Positions 37,679 to 49,284 of a DNA stretch of 64,000 nt are shown piece after piece. Each line of letters starts with the position of its first letter. Position 1 is the first letter of the stretch. The stretch spans positions 5,416,501 through 5,480,500 of the forward strand of contig NC_084819.1 of assembly GCF_963583255.1 (NCBI RefSeq), given 5' to 3'. The notes under the pieces are model-generated. The model saw only the letters and a list, made by a program, of their open reading frames with translations, had not been told where the DNA came from and did no database searches. The position numbers and the translations under genes were made by a program. This DNA comes from Pyrus communis (lineage: Eukaryota; Streptophyta; Magnoliopsida; Rosales; Rosaceae).

Positions 37679-39181
37679 TAGATCGCATGGTCTTGCAGGA
37701 AAGATTCAGATTTTGGGCACTGCAAGTATGATAGAAGAACCTGAAATGATTTTTATGAAGCCAATCAAGCAAGACCAAACCAGCAAGAATTTTAGTGATC
37801 TTCAGTTTCAAGAAGGGGGCAGCTTTTTTGCCAAGTGTACCTCAAAATCGTGTCCTACTTGCTTGTGCCTTCTAAACCTCCTCATGATTTCTTTGCGAGT
37901 TACTGTAAGACCAACCAACCCAACTTGATGTGGTATGCTATCGTTCTGATCTCCGAGTCCTATGATAACAACAATCAGCGTTATGATTCAAATTTGCGAA
38001 AGGAGACCAGGGCAATATCACAAACACTGATACATGGAATTATGGCCTCCCTCACTATACCACTGTAAAGATTAATTGTGGGATCATATCGGCATAATGT
38101 TGATCTACAATACTTGATTGGTTGCATCACTCTTCTCGAGACTTGGTGGCAATGCCAATCTTTGAATTCTAAACTAATTCGACATACTTCTAAATTTCCA
38201 ACAGCAAAATATTTGGGAAGAATTGAGGTATTCAATGGCTTTGTGACAAGTTATTTTCCACACTATTTTTGGACCCCCAACCTACTCACTGAGCATGTGA
38301 ACGGGATGACTGATGCGATTCTGCATTATTGGAATGACTATTTTTGTTAGCACGATTCTTTCGTTTGCTATTACTAATATCACTTGCATGAGCTAGTAGT
38401 TCAATCCGAAAGTTTCTTTCACTGATAATCGGGTTTGCAATCGTAACGTGTTCGTCTCATTAATTGTGTCGATGAGTGTTTTACTGGGAAACATTGTTTC
38501 GATAAAGTTGTTAGTTCCTAACCTTTTATATATCAGGTTACTGGGTTATCCAAGGTTTGTGGAAGCTGACCAATTAAAGAGTGCACTCAAATACCAAATA
38601 CTTTTCCAAGATGACATTTCCTATATGATTTCGGGGATATCAATCACTTTTCTTGATGCCTCAAATTTAAGAGTTTTGAAGATCCAATGGAACTAGCAGT
38701 TGTATCCAACGAGTCACACTCAGTTTCTTGTCCAGCATTCTTTGGTTTTGGACCTCTGAATTCTCTCCTGTTTACTTTGTTAAATGAATCTTAGCAGTTG
38801 GAGCACAATATGACAGTTGGGACGTGCGGCACAAATCCACTCACTGATTCTATATCAACACTTTCATGGTTATGGTTGCAACAAGGCACTTTCTGATATG
38901 GCATCATAGTGTCAACTTTTCTGTATTCCACCAATGGCTTGCCATCTTTTCCAATTCTTCCAGGTCTTTTGGTTATTTGGGTTTATTGTTTGGCAAAAAT
39001 TGGCTATATTACATGCGTGCTGGACTTGTGGTCTATTTGGCGATTCACACTACACTGGTTTTGGAAGCATTTATCATGCTAATTTTTTTTGAAACCCCAA
39101 GGCTTGGGAGAACAAGCAGCGCAAGCCTTTACATACCAACTTGACGGCATGAGGACATGCCTTATTTTAAGGGAGAGGGAA

Positions 39182-39425
39182 TGTTAGGATCCTAGTTATT
39201 GGGTTTGTATCTTTATGGTATTTTGTCTTATCCTAGTAGTAGTTGGTTTCATCCAACGGTAGTGAGGGTGGAGATGTGTTCCGATCGGGGCACCCCTCCT
39301 CTAGGGTTGTATATAAGCCTCTTTTCACCATTTGGGAAAGGTATGAATGAAAAGAATTGTTATTTTATTTCTTACTTTCCTTGCATTTTCCTTTTCTTCT
39401 CCATTCCTATGGAATGTGTCCTATA
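39182..39425 (+). repeat. Right LTR of the 35.5-39.4 kb element
   Basis: Starts TGTTAGGATCC directly after the polypurine tract. It is followed by a 13-bp spacer-like stretch and an inverted 17-bp copy of an LTR segment (39440-39456). Confidence 0.8.
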
Positions 39426-39456
39426 GGTGGGAGGACCCGTTCCGTAGGAATGGAGA

Positions 39457-39518
39457 CGCACTTTGGTTGCTCAAGGTCAAGGATGAGTTTCCGTTATTTT
39501 CGTGAGCTAGAACGTAAC
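39457..39518 (-). other. Right copy of the flanking repeat, exon-like
   Basis: Matches 35423-35478 with a 6-bp insertion (TCAAGG duplicated) and two visible substitutions. Open on the minus strand (GYVLAHENNGNSSLTLSNQS). Directly follows an inverted LTR fragment. Confidence 0.4.
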
Positions 39519-39838
39519 CCTTCCTTTCCCTTTAGGTCGACAGTTGACGGGAAAAGCAGAGTTGCCAAATCTAACCATCTAAGGTTCCCTCACTTTTAAG
39601 TTTTGTAAAATTCATTTTCAGAGTTAGTTTCAGAAATGCGTATATATTTTAGATGAAATTATTCAGTTCACCGATGCATCCATCTCAAATACATTCCTAG
39701 GATGAAGATCTCACGAGCACTTAAAACTGATGATTATCTCAAGATACTAAACGAAGAAACATTATTCGCAAAACAACAAACCTTCAGTTCCCCAGATTCG
39801 CTGATAACAAAATTTAGAGGCAATTTAACATCAATGAC

Positions 39839-39895
39839 CTATGAATCATTTGATTCTACTGGTGCATTGCTTTCCTTCAAAGCTTTGAGATTCCC
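39839..39895 (-). other. Exon-like fragment against the copia insertion
   Basis: On the minus strand it reads LKALKESNAPVESNDS then TAG. It directly abuts the copia target duplication (CTACA, 39896-39900). With the copia element removed it joins 47419-47534, which is also open in part. It may be the end of an interrupted host gene. The protein is not recognised. Confidence 0.3.
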
Positions 39896-39900
39896 CTACA

Positions 39901-40142
39901 ACTAAGAAAGAGCTATGTAGTTCCTGGGATTGATATATGGAAGAATATATGGAGGAATAATATGGTTGAGTACTTTCTGTGTATTGAACAGAGGCTATGT
40001 AGCCTATACATATACAAATACAAATAGTAAAATCAAATCCTGATTCTAATCCTATAAAGCCATGATCCACAATACATGGAATAGCCTTTCCTAGTTTAGG
40101 CAAATATGATATTATACATTAATTACAATATATTCTTAATAC
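39901..40142 (-). repeat. 3' LTR of the copia element
   Basis: Aligns along its length with 47179-47418. Bounded by CTACA on the left and the polypurine tract on the right. Confidence 0.85.
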
Positions 40143-40370
40143 TCCCCCTCAAGTTGGAGAGTGAAGATTATGAACGCCCAACTTGTCTCACAACTTCACA
40201 AATTGATCATTCCCTAAAGCCTTTGTGAATATATTAGCTAACTGAAAAAACGTAGGCACATACGTAGTGCGAATTATACAAGCTTGTAATTTTTCTTGAA
40301 CTTCTTGAAAACAGGATTTGCTGTGATGTACAAGGTTGCCTGATTATCACAAAACAATGAAGCGGGAGTT

Positions 40371-40564
40371 TTATGAGGAACTCGTAAATCTTGTAATATG
40401 TAATGCATCCAAGTTATTTCTAGGCAAGTATTTGCCAAAGCACGGTATTTCCCACCTTAGCTGATGACCTGGACACATTATCTTGCTTCTTGGACTTCCA
40501 CAAAATGAGTGAATTGCCAAGAAAAACATAATATCCCGTAACTGATCTTCTTGTGGCACAATAG
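40371..40564 (-). pseudogene. Copia RNase H remnant
   Basis: Reads [19 protein letters not shown] and then SRSSA on the minus strand, the 3' end of copia RNase H. Frameshifts follow. The rest of the domain lies beyond the 3-kb insert (43640-43760). Confidence 0.75.
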
Positions 40565-40593
40565 TGAAATCTTGTTCCTGGATTTCACTATTG
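40559..40593. repeat. 13-bp perfect inverted repeat at an insertion boundary
   Basis: CAATAGTGAAATC and its exact reverse complement are separated by 9 nt. It marks the left edge of the 3-kb insert in the copia RNase H region. Confidence 0.8.
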
Positions 40594-43500
40594 CAAACTA
40601 CGTATTTGTATTAAGGAGAATTTATATTATTTTTGAGAATTTATATTAAATTTAGATTTTAATTAAACTATTATGAAGTTTGAATTTTGGTTAGTAATCA
40701 TTAAAAATTCTTGGACTTACAGGGTCACACTAAGTATAATTGGATAGAGCTCGACACTACGAGCGCGTAGGTGAAAATCGTTCGCAAATCGGAGTTTAAA
40801 CGAAGAAATTAGAGACGTTTTAGTTGTTAAAAAAAAGAAAAAAAAAAAAAAAAGAAGAGAAAAGACTGGAAGCTGCCAGATGGCAGCAGGAGAGAGGGGG
40901 AAAAGAGGGATGTAGGAGAGAAGAAGGGGGAAGAGGTGGACCAATGGGAAGGAAAGAACAGGGAGGGAAATGAGATAGGTGAGAAACACCAAACCTAGAC
41001 CCATTTCCCTTGACCCGTACACCACGACCTGACCCGGTTCTCGCAAGGCAATCCCAATGTCTCCTCAACCTCTCTTTTGATGAATCTAGTCGGAACCTCA
41101 CTTGGAAACAACTCCCTAGCTTTCCCTCTTCCATTTCCATCCAAAACCCACTTCGATTAGCCCCGATTTTGGGAGGAACAGAACTTATTGGTTCCTTGGG
41201 TGTCCTAGTGAGATACACCGATTCTGAAGGTCTCGACCACCACCATCAAACCACTCCTCTAGAGGCCAGGAACAAACCCCAAACAACCTTGGAGACATCG
41301 AAGCATTGGAGAAGTCAAATCGAGAACACCCATTTCTAGGGTTTCCGGCAAATCGAGGCGAATTCAGGCCACTTATCGGCTGAATTGAACTTTGGCCTAA
41401 GTATGAAAATTGGTACCCTCATTGAGATTTACAATTTTGTAAATTTTGGTAATTTTTGGAGTTCATTGGAAAATTGGGTTTCCTGTTCGCTGGAAACCAC
41501 TGCATGTGGCGGCACGTGGCCAATGGGCCAACTCTGTCTTTCTAGGCTAGATTCGATACCCTGAATCCATTAGTGATGTCCGATTGATGAAATTTCGTCA
41601 TTTGAATATAGTTTTGCTAGAGGCCGCCACTTGATCATTATAACAATTGACGATCCAACCGTTAGATCGTTGCCAAGCTTTGATACGTGATAGTATGTAA
41701 TATTTGAGGGCCATAGGAACTTATGGATCGAGAATCCGAAGTGGGGATCTTCCCTAATTGAATTTCTAAGTTTGTAAAACCAAACGTTGATAACAATCCA
41801 ATTCTAGCAATTGGTGGAGATCCGATTATTGGATTGCTCCAAAATTTTAGAATATTGTTCTAGAAGACAAATGAGATCCTTGGGAAGTTACGGATCAGAA
41901 ATCCATGAGCAGATGTTCCAGATTGACTTGTATAGGGTTGTGGACCCCACATTTGATAGAGACTCGACTTTTGGTCAATATGCTACGAATTGATCTTAAA
42001 TATTAAAATTAGTATTACTATAGACTATGTAAGGCTTAGTGGGCCTATATTGGTTAGTGAGTTATCCCATATAGTATATACATCGGTTTACATGTATGGG
42101 ATGTCATATTGCGTTATATATGTGTTTATTTATCTTCTTGATAATATAAATGATATGTATGTGAACTGTTATGATCTTGTGAGCCTAAAATCCTATTAGA
42201 AGTGTTCTGTAGAACATATAGACTTGTGTGACATGGTAATTAATGATCATGAGGAATTGATAGTGCAAGTGATTACGATGTAAATCATAGAGGTTGAGAT
42301 AAGGGTAAGTGGATTATGTGTTGATCTAACTGCAACATGTTGTAGAGGTACATGGATAGTCCTGCTTGGTATATCTGCAATGGGGGACCATACGTAATCA
42401 GGATTGATCATGCTTGGTATATCCGCGATGGGTGATCACAGCCTACACGAATAGACTATGCTTATGGTTCTACTTGGTATATCCGTAATGGGGGACCATA
42501 CGTGTTCTAGGAGTGATCATGTTTGGTATATCTGCGATGGGTGATCACTACCTAGAGCTATATGATATAGTTCTGCTTGGTATATCCGCGATGGGGTACT
42601 GTTAAGGGTGATCATGCTTGGTATATCCATGATGACTGATCATTGCCTACATTATTAGACTATGCATATGGTTCTACTTGGTATATTCGCGATGGGGGAC
42701 CATGCGCATTTTAGGAGTGATTATGCTTGGTATATTTGCGATGGGAGACCATATTTATTCAGGGGTGATTATGCTTGGTATATACGCGATGGGTGATCAC
42801 TGCCTGCACGGCGAGATTATGCCTATGGTTCTGCTTGGTATATCTGTAATGGGGGACCATACGCATACCAGGGGTGATGAGGATTAGTGGTACTTGGAAC
42901 ATTTCGGTAGGTGCCATATTTTAGTTGGATTTCGTTGAGTGGTCCGGAATCCTTGCTTTTGCTTATTTTCATAAGTTGGTTTGGAACCTTAGATTCGAGT
43001 GAATGGGGATTAACCACAGTAGATCTTGTGAATATAAATGAAATTTACCATGTTATTACTTAGAATCCAAGTAGGGATTTATGTAGAGTTCTTTAAGTAA
43101 ATTCATGAAATGATATGTTATTTCATTGATTGATTAACGTAGTTAGACATTAATATCGTGCATCTTTGATTCATGAGATTGATTAATTGGCATGATTGTG
43201 GAGTGATTGTTATTATTATGAATAAATTAGTAGATCAATGTGGCTTGAGAATAATACTGTGCTTGTTTGGTTCTTTGATATGTTACGTAGTGTGGGTTTG
43301 TTATGTAACTTTGGATCTAGTAATTTCATGCTTGTCAAGTTCTAATAAATGATTGAGGAATGCTATGCTTGTTTGCTTGAACGTTCTGTGATAAACTTCG
43401 GAGTGTAGTGAATGGTGAACTACGAATGGTTTGATCCCTTTTTAGGGTACGTAGGTAGTCTAACGAGGAGGTTAGATGCAACCATAAAGTATACGAAAAT

Positions 43501-43624
43501 TACTATGCAATTCGAATCGTGAATTTTGCTTTGTACATATTTCGAAGGCGGGGTCTGTTGGATATATGGATACTTGGTGACGCCCCGTGTCGATCCTAGA
43601 TGTATGTCAGGATCGAGGTGTGAC
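40570..43624 (-). mobile_element. About 3-kb insert, probable solo long LTR
   Basis: On the minus strand it begins TGTCACACCTCGATCC, a common start of plant gypsy LTRs, and ends near TTTCA at 40570. It splits the copia RNase H frame: the coding sequence resumes in frame across it. No pol domain is present and no internal LTR pair was seen, so I read it as a solo LTR of a long-LTR element. It contains a GA/AG-rich tract (about 40830-40960) and the tandem array at 42358-42863. The target duplication is not clear. Confidence 0.5.
42358..42863 (+). repeat. Tandem array, ten units of a GGTATATCCGCGATGGG repeat
   Basis: Ten copies of T(A/G)CTTGGTATATCCGCGATGGG are spaced 41-62 bp apart. Two alternating unit types are visible: one followed by GGGGACCAT, one by GGGTGATCA, which suggests a roughly 110-bp higher-order unit. 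Located inside the 3-kb insert. Confidence 0.9.
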
Positions 43625-43639
43625 AACGACATCTTCCTC

Positions 43640-44840
43640 AGTTAGAATTACGAAAAGCTTTCAAGTCTAGATTATTGTTTGCAGAAAATAGTAGACATTG
43701 ACCAGAAGTCCCTTTGATATATCTAAGGATTCGCATAGCTGCATCCCAATGTAGTTTCTATGGCTCGTGCATAAATTGCCTCAAAATATGAACAGGATAA
43801 ACGATGTTCGGTCTAGTAACAATGATATATATCAATCTCCCAACTAACCTTCTATATTTCGTTGGGTTATTTAACAATGCTCTATCTGTGGATGTAAGTG
43901 CCAAGTTTTGTTCTATCGGAAAATGATCTGGCCGTGTACCAAGTAACCCTAAGTCTTCTAGAATATCAAGTGCATATTTTCTTTGTGGCATAAAAATTCC
44001 CTTTTCTGAGCGTGTAAACTCAATACCCAGAAAATACCTTAGATTGCCAAGGTCTTTGATGTGTAAGTTTTTGAGAAGAAATACTTTGAGTTGTTCCATC
44101 TCTTGGATATTATTTCTTACGATAAGTATATCATCAACATAAATAAGAATGATAGTGATTGAAGTAATCCGCTTTCAATTGATGATATCCGACTTTCTGA
44201 ATAGCGTCCGAGAAGGTGGTGAACCAAGTTCTGGATGTCTGTTTGAGTCCGTAAAGAGACTTTTTGAGCCGACATACAAGATTCTCCCCCTTTCGGTGAA
44301 GATCTGAAGGGGGATCCATGTAGACTTCTTCATGGAGAGTGCCATGAAGAAAAGCATTCTAAACATCTAATTGGTAAATGAACCAAGTGCAGGTAACAAC
44401 AACGGTAAGGAGACAACACAAAGTGGTGAGTTTGGCAGTGGGTGAAAAAGTTTCCTGGAATCAACTCCCTCAACCTGTGTATATCATTTTGCAACAACAT
44501 GAGCCTTGTAATGATCAAGAGAACTGTCAGACTTGTACTTCTTTTTGAAAACCCATTATGAGCTGATAGGCTTATGACCAGCGGGAAGAGGAACTAAGTC
44601 CCAAGTGTGATTATGGTGTAACACATCTAATTCTGTTTGCATAACTTGTTGCCAGTTCGGATCAAGGATAGCTTCAACATATGTGGTGGGCTCATATGGA
44701 CATGTAATGTTAGCTAAAAAAGAGCAGTGGGCAGAAGAGAAATGAGAGTTGGAAAGAAAATTAGATATGGGATAACGGGTACCTTTTGCATAACGTGGTG
44801 CCATAGAAGAGTAAGTGACTTGGTTAGACATATTGTAGTC
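43640..44840 (-). pseudogene. Copia reverse transcriptase remnant
   Basis: Minus-strand frames in order: NWQQVMQTELDVLHHNHTW (RT start), LVCRLKKSLYGLKQTSRTW, YVDDILIV at about 44125-44150 (catalytic YVDD intact), DLGNLRYFLGIEF and KYRRLVGRLIYI. Stops and frameshifts separate the blocks, so it is dead. Confidence 0.85.
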
Positions 44841-44944
44841 TTTAGTTCATACTAGTGGCTATTTGGGATGAGTGGATGAGAGAAGGGAGAATGGCTGGTG
44901 AAGAGATGAGAATATTAGGGTTGGGATGAGATACATTGAGATGG

Positions 44945-45769
44945 TTAGGAGAAGGTGTGTGTTATGGGGGGAGGGGGTGGTTTAGGAAGGATGGGGACAT
45001 GTAGTAATGGAGGAGAGGTGGGCACGGGTTGGGGAGGGATGTCGGTGAAAGGGGAAATATGTGGGATATTTGGAGTGGGAGTGTCAGACTGTGAGGAGGC
45101 AATAGTGGGGTCAACACCATGTGGGGTTAAGGCAAATGGTTGATCGGTGATGGTGTCATGTGCGTGAAGCAGTGAAGTTAAATAGAAAATGGGAGAAAGA
45201 GAGGTGGGGGCCTGATTTATGGGGTTAAGAGCAGTGATATGAGAATCAGGAGATGAAAGATTAGAAAATAGGAATGAAGTTTCATGAAATTTTACATCAC
45301 GACTTGACAAAAACTGTTTAGTTTCCAAGTTATAGAGTTTATACCCTTTGTGACCTGTGAGATAGCCAACGAAAACACACCGGTGAGCTCTAGGTTCAAA
45401 TTTGTGGATATGATGGACAATGGTAGCATAACTAAGACATCCAAGAAATCTTAGATGCTCAAGGGATGGTGGACGTTTGTATAATAGTTCAAAGGACGAT
45501 TTGTTGGAAAATAAGGGTGAAAGTAAACAGTTAATGAGATAGATGGCAGTGAGTACGCAATCACCCCAAAAGATGAGGGGTATGTTGGACTGAAAGCGTA
45601 AAGCATGTGCCACTGTAAGAATATGGCAATGTTTGTATTCAACGACCCCATTCTGTTGAGGGATGTAAACGCAAAACATAAAAAGTGAGAAATAAAATGG
45701 CACAACAATTGAGAGAGTCAGTGACTTTGCTAGCGGACATGAGATTGAGATAAAAGACCGAACACACAA
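44945..45769 (-). pseudogene. Copia integrase, C-terminal part
   Basis: Open for 274 codons. Contains the late integrase block YIPQQNGVVEYKH, then FLGCLSYATI and RCVFVGY...GYKLYNL. The catalytic aspartates and the zinc region are absent: it joins almost directly to protease-proximal sequence, so about 0.8-1 kb was probably deleted. Confidence 0.8.
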
Positions 45770-45783
45770 GACATTGGCTAAGG

Positions 45784-47129
45784 TTATATCAGAATTAATG
45801 GTATTGTACCAGTGTAAGTGATTGGGATTGAAGAACCAGTGGGCAAATTAACAATGGGTATAGACAGAGGTTTGGTGTTAGTGAATATAGTGGAATCAGA
45901 AACGATATGATTTGTAGCTCTGCTATCCAAGATCCATGGCTTAGTAAACACATAATTAATGGAAGTAACAGAAAAAAAATTTGGACCTGCGGTATTTGCA
46001 TAAGTGTTTCCATTACCAGAAGAAAGCAAAGAGAGAGCATGAGTTAACTGATGAATTTGATCCGTAGAGAGTGCACTCAACGAATTGGTGGATGTAGGAG
46101 GATATGTTGGCTGTCGCATGGATGGCCTTTGAGGACCTGAAGTTGTTTCCGCTGCATGGGCAGCAGGAAAAGGACTTGAAGAAGAGCCTCATTGAGGGCG
46201 TTACTTTCGACCATTTTTGTTGCCATGGCCTCCATTGGGATTGGGCACCAATGTTCCATTCTTAATTCTGCACGTGTCCTCTGTATGTCCTATTTTTTCA
46301 CGGTATTTAAAGTGCGGCAACTGTCGATGTTGTGTCCCTCTCGGTTGCAATGATCACATCATTAGTTAGAGCGGGTTTGTACTGTGGTAGCAAGGGAAAA
46401 ATTATCGGATTGCAATTGTTGGCGTTGTTTAGACGACAACTGGCATTGTTGCTCATGATTGTTGACAAATGAATAAGCTTGATGAATATTAGGCAATGGT
46501 GTCATCATGAGAATGTTGGTGCAAACGGTGTCATGAACATCGTTAAGGCACATAAGATATTGTATAATTCGGTATTGTTCTCGCTGCTCATGATCTTATC
46601 CATCAGGTTGCAGATGATAGGGTCTTCATATGCATCGAGTTGAGTCTAGAGATGCTTAAGTTCTGTAAAGTACGCTGAGACGGTAATGGAGCCTTGTGAT
46701 GAAAAGCAATCTGTTTCTGGATTTGGTAAATTGTTGGTGTGTTTTATTGTGAAAATTAATGCTTGAAATCCTCCCAAACCTTGTATGCAAATTGGGCATG
46801 GACAACTCCTTTAGAGAGATAAGACTCCACCGAATTCGAAATCCATGATAGGATCATGCTGTTCAATTTGCCCATAAGGCATAGTCATCTGGTTTTTCAT
46901 CTTCTGAAGGGGGTTTAACGGATCCATCGATGTACCCAATTTTATTTTTGGCTCGTAGGGCATGAAACATAGACTTGCTCCAGGAGGAATAATTAGTGCC
47001 ATTCAGTTTTTCAAAAACAAGTGCATGGCTAGAGTGATCTGAAGGATGAACATAGTGTGGATTTGATAAATCCATACTAGGGTTACTGGAATTGTTTGTG
47101 TTGGGATTGGATGTTTGGTTGTCTGTCAT
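45784..47129 (-). pseudogene. Copia gag and protease remnant
   Basis: Gag starts at the ATG 47129 and shows LVFEKLNGTNYSSWSKSMF and IGYIDGS before frameshifts near 46860. The protease region has WILDSRATNHI, in which the usual DSGA motif reads DSRA, so it would be inactive even if translated. Confidence 0.8.
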
Positions 47130-47178
47130 GGTGTTTGTATTTTGATGAAGTGGATCGAAGAGCCTGTATGGATATCAA

Positions 47179-47418
47179 ATTAAGAAAGAGCTAGGTAGTT
47201 CCTGGGATTGATATATGGAAGAATTTATGAAGGAATAATATGGCTGAATACTTTGTGTATTGAACAGATGCTATGTAGCCCATATATATGCAAATACAAA
47301 CAGCAAAATAAAATCTTGATTCTAATCCTATAAAACTGTGATCCGCAAGACATGGAATAGCCTTTCCTAGTTTAGACAAATGTGATATTATACATTAATT
47401 ACAATATATTCTTAATAC
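47179..47418 (-). repeat. 5' LTR of the copia element
   Basis: Aligns with 39901-40142. Bounded by CTACA (47419-47423). Confidence 0.85.
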
Positions 47419-47473
47419 CTACAACGCATTTGTGATTACCAGACCCCCTATTTCCAGCTGCGTATTTTGTTAC

Positions 47474-47534
47474 CTAGTCGCTACATTCTGCATTAACATC
47501 TCAGTTTGGCCTGCTGCCGCTCTTTCCTCTCGAA
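47474..47534 (-). other. Exon-like fragment
   Basis: Minus-strand open segment reading REERAAAGQTEMLMQNVATR, with a TGCAAG acceptor before it and AG|GTAACA after it. A second open run, QLDACVQRAHILEHIAGF, lies upstream (about 47690-47755). These may be exons of a host gene interrupted by the copia element. No family recognised. Confidence 0.3.
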
Positions 47535-47772
47535 CTTGCAGAAACAGGGTTTATAATTCTTCCAAATTCCACAAAAAGTGTTAAAAAATAAAACATAAAG
47601 AAAACAAAAAAGAAAGAGGGATATCATGTGTAAAGACTGCATTGAATATATTTGGGGAAATAAATAGTAATACATAGTAAAACACAATGAACTCTGAAGC
47701 CTGCAATATGCTCTAAAATATGCGCACGCTGCACACAAGCATCCAGCTGAAAACTGGGTGCAACATAATAAT

Positions 47773-47792
47773 TGGCGCTGTTGCCGGAGATT
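47773..47792 (+). other. Primer-binding-site-like motif of an older element
   Basis: TGGCGCTGTTGCCGGAGATT resembles the TGGCGCCGTTGCCGGGG primer site used by some plant gypsy elements. It lies 42 bp left of the young element and probably belongs to the older relic that resumes at 61348. Confidence 0.45.
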
Positions 47793-47833
47793 GTTTTAAA
47801 TAATTTGTGTTTATCATATTCTTAGTTAATTAT

Positions 47834-49199
47834 TGTGAACACGAAAGATTCCTTGAAACAAGAAACCAGAATAACGTGTACAAAATAATATTTTTGTGTT
47901 TATGATTTTGGGGTTACGATCTCTCTCAAATTTGGTCCTCTGATTCTATCTTCGTAGGGTGTAGGTTTGTGGATGAGTTGTTGATCCAAAGGGCCGTCGG
48001 GGCTTGATCTAAGGATGAACAGTTGATGAACGGATGAACACTTTCTTCAAGGGCCGTCGGGGCTTGATCTTGAATAATGGTTGTGTGGATTTCTTCAAGG
48101 GCTTTTGGGCTTGATCTTGAAGGTTGATGGATGAGCGGATCTTCAAGGGCTTTTGGGCTTAATCTTGAAGAACGATTGGATGTGTGGATTTGTTGAGGTT
48201 GTTGATCCAAAGGGCCGTTGGGGGCTTATGCTTAGGATGAACGGATGAACACTTTCTTCAAGGGCCGTCGGGGCTTGATCTTGAAAGATGGTTGTGTGGA
48301 TTTGTTTGTGCTGTTGATCCAAGGGGCCGTTGGGGCTTGATCTTAGGATGAACGATGAACACTTTCTTCAAGGGCCGTCGGGGCTTGATCTTGAAAGAGG
48401 ATTTAACAAAGAACGAAAAGAGCTTTCTTGATCCTTCGGAATTCTTGGGAATTTGGATGGTTGGAAGCTTTGGAGTTTCAAAGCTTCAAGGATTCGGGGA
48501 ATTCTCTTCCAATTTGGGAGTAGAGAAATGTATTTGTGAATTGGTTGATGCTTGATACCTTGATGGAGAAGCCTATTTATAGGCTTTGAGAATGAATCAC
48601 CACCACAAAATATTTTTTTCCTTTCCAAGCACCATTGCCTAATTTTCCCACTTAATGGAATATTGAAATTGAAGTGGTGTAACTTATGGCCTAATTTCCC
48701 ACTTAATACCATTTTAAACTTGAAGTGGTCTAACTTATGGCCTAATTTCCCACTTAATGCAATATTGAAATTGAAGTGGTGTAACTTATGGTCTAATTTC
48801 CCACTTAATACCATTTTAAACTTGAAGTGGTCTAACTTATGGCCTAATTTCCCACTTAACACCATTTTAAACTTGAAATGTGTATGCTTTGTCATTGCCA
48901 AAATGAGAAAAACTTGCTTTGATCCGTAATGGATTGAAGTGTGCTTGCCTTGTCATTGCCCAACATGAGAAGAAAAACTTGTTTTGATCCTCAATGGATT
49001 GAAATGTACTTGCCTTGTCATTGCCCAAAATGAGAAGAAAAACTTGTTTAATCCTTCAAGGGTATTTCTTCCTATTTTGTTGAGTCACACGCCATGTGTA
49101 CAATTTGTACAACACGTGGCGTATGCCATGTATGCCTTGACACGTCAAAACTTTAATGCATTGGTGAACATTTGTTTTACTGAAATTTCGATGTCTACA
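47834..49199 (-). repeat. 3' LTR of the young gypsy element
   Basis: Begins (plus) TGTGAACACGAAAG and ends GATGTCTACA. Contains eight copies of a CAAGGGCCGTCGGGGCTTGATCT-like word (47980-48400) and a 51-bp tandem repeat (48671-48880). Confidence 0.95.
48671..48880. repeat. 51-bp tandem repeat in the LTR
   Basis: Four and a bit units of 51 bp, each with GAAGTGGT(G/C)TAACTTATGG and TAATTTCCCACTTAA. Unit starts are at 48671, 48722, 48773, 48824 and 48875. The same array is in the other LTR (about 60819-61028). Fifty-one is divisible by three, so both strands stay open across it. Confidence 0.95.
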
Positions 49200-49284
49200 A
49201 ATGCCCCCACTTCACGGCGCGTCGTAGACATGTGCTTGTCACGTGTAGAAGATGCGTTTTGAAGTCCCTTAATGTAGATGTCAA

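Larger units (their letters stand above)
35479..39425 (+). mobile_element. LTR retrotransposon without recognisable gag-pol
   Basis: Left LTR 35479-35724 and right LTR 39182-39425 both start TGTTAGGAT and match closely with scattered substitutions. A primer-site-like TGGTATCCAGAGC follows the left LTR at 35727 (initiator-Met tRNA type), and a polypurine tract AAGGGAGAGGGA precedes the right LTR. The LTR has a TATATAAG box at 35607-35614. The interior carries several long but broken frames that do not resemble protease, RT or integrase, so it is non-autonomous or has taken up foreign sequence. No ordinary 5-bp target duplication is seen (see the flanking repeat). Confidence 0.8.
39901..47418 (-). 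mobile_element. Decayed Ty1/copia element
   Basis: LTRs at 39901-40142 (3') and 47179-47418 (5') are diverged but clearly alignable; both flanks carry CTACA (39896-39900, 47419-47423). A polypurine tract (TTGAGGGGGAGT on the minus strand) borders the 3' LTR. Gag, protease, part of integrase, RT and RNase H can be read in order on the minus strand with many stops and frameshifts. Most of the GAG-pre-integrase and integrase core is missing. A second insertion of about 3 kb (40570-43624) splits RNase H. Confidence 0.9.

Noticed and set aside
48368..48929. Open frames over the LTR tandem repeat on both strands
   Set aside because: They are translations of a 51-bp repeat and have no independent protein features.
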